The position numbers and the translations under genes were made by a program. Below are positions 61,647-64,000 of a DNA stretch of 64,000 nucleotides, piece by piece. Below the pieces are notes generated by a model that made no database searches, was not told the origin of the DNA, and saw only the letters and a list, made by a program, of their open reading frames with translations. The stretch is from Streptomyces cinnamoneus (GTDB taxonomy: Bacteria; Actinomycetota; Actinomycetes; Streptomycetales; Streptomycetaceae): the NCBI RefSeq assembly GCF_002939475.1, contig NZ_PKFQ01000001.1, positions 2,911,001-2,975,000 on the forward strand, written 5' to 3'. Position 1 is the stretch's first letter. Every line of letters begins with the position of its first letter.

Positions 61647-62150
61647 ATGCCGCACGCCGCAGAGCCGGGGAACCTCCGGCTGCCCACTCCCGAGGAAGCC
61701 GAGGCCATCGGCCTCGTACCGCTCCTCGCCCCCTACTTCCGCCAGGCCGTCCCCGACATGCCCGGCCGGTTGCGCGCGGTCTTCGAGGCCCACGGCCTGA
61801 CCCCCCGCCACGGCGCGGTCCTGCCGCAGCTGCTGGCCGAGGAGCCGCTGGCGGTGAGCGAGCTGGCGCAGCGGATGCGGCTGTCGCTGTCGACGGTGAG
61901 CGAGCTGGTCGGCGCGCTGAGCCGGGCCGGGCTCGTCGAGCGGCGCGAGGACCCGGCGAACCGCCGCCGGACCCTGGTGGCCGTCGCCGAGGACAACCGG
62001 CCGACGGTGGAGGAGTTCATCGCCACGCGCTCGGGCCCGCTGCTGCGCGCGCTCGACAGCCTGTCGCCGCGCGACCGGGCCGGCTTCGTGGCGGGCCTCG
62101 CGGCCTGGGCGCGGGAGGCGCGGGCTCAGCCGCCGGGGCCGGCCCGCTGA
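61647..62150 (+). CDS. MarR-family transcriptional regulator
   Basis: The 167-residue protein has the MarR winged helix (LTPRHGAVLPQLLAEEPLAV, recognition helix LSLSTVSELVGALSRAGLV, wing REDPANRRRTLVAVAED). It begins at ATG 61647, leaderless. It probably represses the divergent questin-oxidase-like gene. Its last 25 bases overlap the 3' end of the sortase gene on the other strand. Confidence 0.9.
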   Translation: MPHAAEPGNLRLPTPEEAEAIGLVPLLAPYFRQAVPDMPGRLRAVFEAHGLTPRHGAVLPQLLAEEPLAVSELAQRMRLSLSTVSELVGALSRAGLVERREDPANRRRTLVAVAEDNRPTVEEFIATRSGPLLRALDSLSPRDRAGFVAGLAAWAREARAQPPGPAR

Positions 62151-62932
62151 GCGATCTGCGGCGGCCGGCGCACGCCCGCGAGGTGGGCGTAGACGACGAC
62201 GTTCCCCAGGTAGGCGCCGGCCTCCTGGGAGAAGCCGCCGCCGCAGGTGATCAGGCGGATCTCGGCCCGCCGTGAGGCGCCGTAGACCTTCGCCGAGGGG
62301 AAGTCCGCCCGGGCGTAGACCTCGATGGCGTCGATGACGAAGACGGCCGTGCGGCCGTCGGCGCGGGCCACCTCCACCTCGTGGCCCTTCTTCAGGGCGC
62401 CCAGGTTGTAGAAGACCGCCGGCCCGCTGTCGGTGTCCACGTGCCCCGCCACGACGGCGGTGCCCGCGGAGCCGGGGGGCGTGCCGCCCGCGTACCAGCC
62501 GGCGAGGTTCTTGTCGCCCTCGGGCGGCCCGGCCAGGGTCCGGTCCGGCAGCAGGCCGAGCGGCATCAGCGGGGCGTCCACCTGGATGGCCGGTATCCGC
62601 ACCCGCGTGGGGGGCGCGGCGGGCAGCGGCGGTACGAGCCGTTCGCCGCGGCCCGGGGCCAGCAGGGGTTCGCCCGGCGCGGGGAACGCCTCGGCGCGGG
62701 AGGGCTGCGGGGGCGGCGCGTGGTCCCGGGCGCCGTGGGCGACGAGCCAGCCGCCCGTCGCCAGGGCGGCGGCGAGGACGGCGGCGGTCAGGGCCCTGTG
62801 GGCCGGGGAACCGCGCCGGCCGCCCGCCCGCCGCCCGCCGCCGCGCAGGTACGCCTCCCCCGGGTGGTGCCCGTCCCCGGATCCCGGACGCAGTGTGCGC
62901 GTCCGGGGGCCCAGGGGCGGACCGGCCGGCAC
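62126..62932 (-). CDS. class F sortase
   Basis: The 268-residue protein has an N-terminal membrane anchor (ALTAAVLAAALATGGWLVA) and a class F sortase domain: IPAIQVDAPLMPLG, the catalytic His in TAVVAGHVDT, Cys in RLITCGGGF and a downstream Arg-containing segment. Class F sortases of actinobacteria cleave LPxTG-like signals and attach proteins to the wall, or act as general transpeptidases. GTG 62932 has no clear ribosome site; it follows the upstream stop by 15 bases and is probably translationally coupled. Confidence 0.9.
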   Translation of the reverse strand: MPAGPPLGPRTRTLRPGSGDGHHPGEAYLRGGGRRAGGRRGSPAHRALTAAVLAAALATGGWLVAHGARDHAPPPQPSRAEAFPAPGEPLLAPGRGERLVPPLPAAPPTRVRIPAIQVDAPLMPLGLLPDRTLAGPPEGDKNLAGWYAGGTPPGSAGTAVVAGHVDTDSGPAVFYNLGALKKGHEVEVARADGRTAVFVIDAIEVYARADFPSAKVYGASRRAEIRLITCGGGFSQEAGAYLGNVVVYAHLAGVRRPPQIAQRAGPGG

Positions 62933-62947
62933 CGTGGGATCCCGCTG

Positions 62948-63547
62948 TCAGACCCGGTTGTCGCCGCCGCGGCGACGCAGGAACCAGGCGCCGGCGGCCA
63001 CAGCGGCGCCCAGGACGGTGGCGCCGGCCACGATCTCGGTCGTGCCGGAGTCCTCGCTGGTGCCGCCGACGCCGGTCTTCATCCCGCCCTGGGGCGGCGC
63101 GGCCGGCATGCTGCGGGTGGCGGAGGGCGACGCCGGGCGCGGGGCGGGGCGCGAGCCGGTGCCGGCGGCCGGGCTGGGCCCGGAGCCGGAGCCCTTGCCG
63201 ACCGTCACGTCGCCGGTGGCCTCCTTGCCGTTGTCACACTTGGCGCCGATGCCGTACGTGCCGGGCTTGGCCGAGTCGGGCACCCGGAACTCACCGGCCG
63301 CGACCTCCTTGCGGGTGCCGGGCTTCAGCTCGAACGACGCCGGGCCGCCCACCGCGCTGGCGTCGGCCGTGCCGTGGCCCTTGGCGCCGCAGGCGGTGGT
63401 GTTCACCGTGACCGTCTCGCCCGGCTGGACGCGGGCCGGACTGATCTCCAGCTTGCCGAACTCGTCCGCGGCGAGGGCGGGGGCGCCGCACAGCCCCAGC
63501 GCGGTTATGGTCATGGCGGCCCCGGCGAGCACTCGTGCGTTACGCAT
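62948..63547 (-). CDS. secreted, C-terminally membrane-anchored protein
   Basis: The 199-residue protein has a signal peptide (MRNARVLAGAAMTITALGLC, cleaved near APALAADE), an Ig-like domain with two cysteines (TTACGAKGHG and IGAKCDNG), a Ser/Pro/Gly linker, one C-terminal membrane helix (EIVAGATVLGAAVAAGAWFL) and a basic tail RRRGGDNRV. The end resembles a sortase sorting signal but no LPxTG box is present. It is 15 bases upstream of the class F sortase in the same operon and may be its substrate or partner. Confidence 0.8.
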   Translation of the reverse strand: MRNARVLAGAAMTITALGLCGAPALAADEFGKLEISPARVQPGETVTVNTTACGAKGHGTADASAVGGPASFELKPGTRKEVAAGEFRVPDSAKPGTYGIGAKCDNGKEATGDVTVGKGSGSGPSPAAGTGSRPAPRPASPSATRSMPAAPPQGGMKTGVGGTSEDSGTTEIVAGATVLGAAVAAGAWFLRRRGGDNRV

Positions 63548-63757
63548 GCTTCCTCCGTGAGCGCGGACGCGGGCACTCCGATGTGCCGCGGCAGGAGTCG
63601 GGACTCCGCGCTCCTCACTGCCGAGGGAAACCGCCTTCCAGGGGTCCCGCATCCTGACAGCCCCTCAGATCCCCCCGGTCCGGACGCCACCGGCAGGCCT
63701 GTATGGGCAGGTCACCACGGCGGCGGCGGACCGCACGGGCGTCCACGGGCGGACATG

Positions 63758-63799
63758 GCGAACGGGTGACCGGGGGGCTACCCTCGGTCACCCGTTCGC
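63758..63799 (-). terminator. intrinsic terminator
   Basis: A perfect 15-bp stem (GCGAACGGGTGACCG and complement) with a 12-nt loop lies 24 bases after the stop of the gene entering from the right edge. Confidence 0.85.
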
Positions 63800-63822
63800 G
63801 GTCGCGGCGGTGCGCCGCCCGG

Positions 63823-64000
63823 CTAGCGCGCCAGGTCGTCCGGGCAGCCCGTGCCGCGCGGCAGCTTGTACGGCGACGCGATCCGGTAGGTACCGGCGCG
63901 CGGGGCGCGCAGCAGCGTCCAGTCGTCCTCCGGCTCGTCCTCCGTCTGCGGCTGGACCAGCTTGGTCAGGCAGCCGTGGACGTTGACGGGCGGCTCGCCG
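63823..64000 (-). CDS. unidentified protein, C-terminal 58 residues only
   Basis: The frame runs into the window from the right and ends in TAG at 63825-63823. Visible pieces are EPPVNVHGCLTKLVQPQ and LRAPRAGTYRIASPYKLP, with two cysteines (HGCL and TGCP). No family is recognised; it could be the end of a secreted protein. A strong terminator follows. Confidence 0.6.
   Translation of the reverse strand, partial: GEPPVNVHGCLTKLVQPQTEDEPEDDWTLLRAPRAGTYRIASPYKLPRGTGCPDDLAR

Overview
The window is very GC-rich, has sparse GTG, TTG and CTG starts, dense coding on both strands and a Streptomyces core gene set (hrdD-type sigma factor, galU, the Mo-cofactor genes with a gephyrin-like receptor, secreted lipoproteins, SARP, TetR, MarR and WYL regulators). 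It is most likely a chromosomal segment of Streptomyces or a close relative. No transposase, integrase, CRISPR array or rRNA was seen. Two tRNA genes are present: Ala-CGC (minus strand) and Arg-CCT (plus strand).

Layout. 1-5.7 kb holds the 3' part of a GH89 alpha-N-acetylglucosaminidase, a secreted lipoprotein, and an NmrA-type reductase divergent from an AraC regulator. 5.86-8.81 kb is a compact lasso-peptide cluster: a 43-residue precursor, an asparagine-synthetase-like cyclase, a PqqD-like leader-binding protein and a Cys/His/Asp leader peptidase, with no exporter. 9-18 kb is housekeeping: glpR, an acetyltransferase, mog, moaC, moeA and galU on the minus strand, then 5-formyl-THF cyclo-ligase and a penicillin-acylase-type amidase. 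18-25.7 kb carries a K+/H+ antiporter with a probable CTG start, an MFS exporter, an FmdB-like zinc ribbon protein behind a CIRCE element, mtnP, mscL, an LtrA-like protein and a P1 peptidase. 25.7-40.6 kb holds regulator and transporter pairs (GntR with ABC, WYL with MFS, MarR with a DOPA-dioxygenase-like enzyme, TetR with MFS), hrdD with a sigma-R type promoter, an M6-like protease, an acyltransferase and a beta-trefoil lectin.

40.8-50.5 kb is a small non-ribosomal-type biosynthetic cluster transcribed leftwards. In order of transcription it encodes an isopropylmalate synthase, a FeeM/LuxI-like GNAT acyltransferase, a stand-alone adenylation protein, an iron/2-oxoglutarate enzyme closely resembling the halogenase SyrB2, a stand-alone carrier protein, a valine-pyruvate-type aminotransferase, a type II thioesterase and a cupin. 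This is the parts list of a pathway that loads one amino acid on a carrier protein, modifies it by iron chemistry and releases it as a free unusual amino acid. Four direct heptamers (CGGGGAC type, 11-bp period) stand just upstream of a -10 hexamer before leuA, which is the textbook architecture of a SARP-activated promoter. A SARP gene lies upstream at 50.6-52.5 kb, divergent from a LysR gene. An EamA-type exporter follows at 53.9-54.9 kb.

55-64 kb holds a DUF2000/AraC pair, an unusual coiled-coil/Mrr-nuclease/TerD fusion, recQ, a questin-oxidase-like protein with a divergent MarR regulator, a class F sortase with a secreted membrane-anchored protein, and the 3' end of an unidentified gene.
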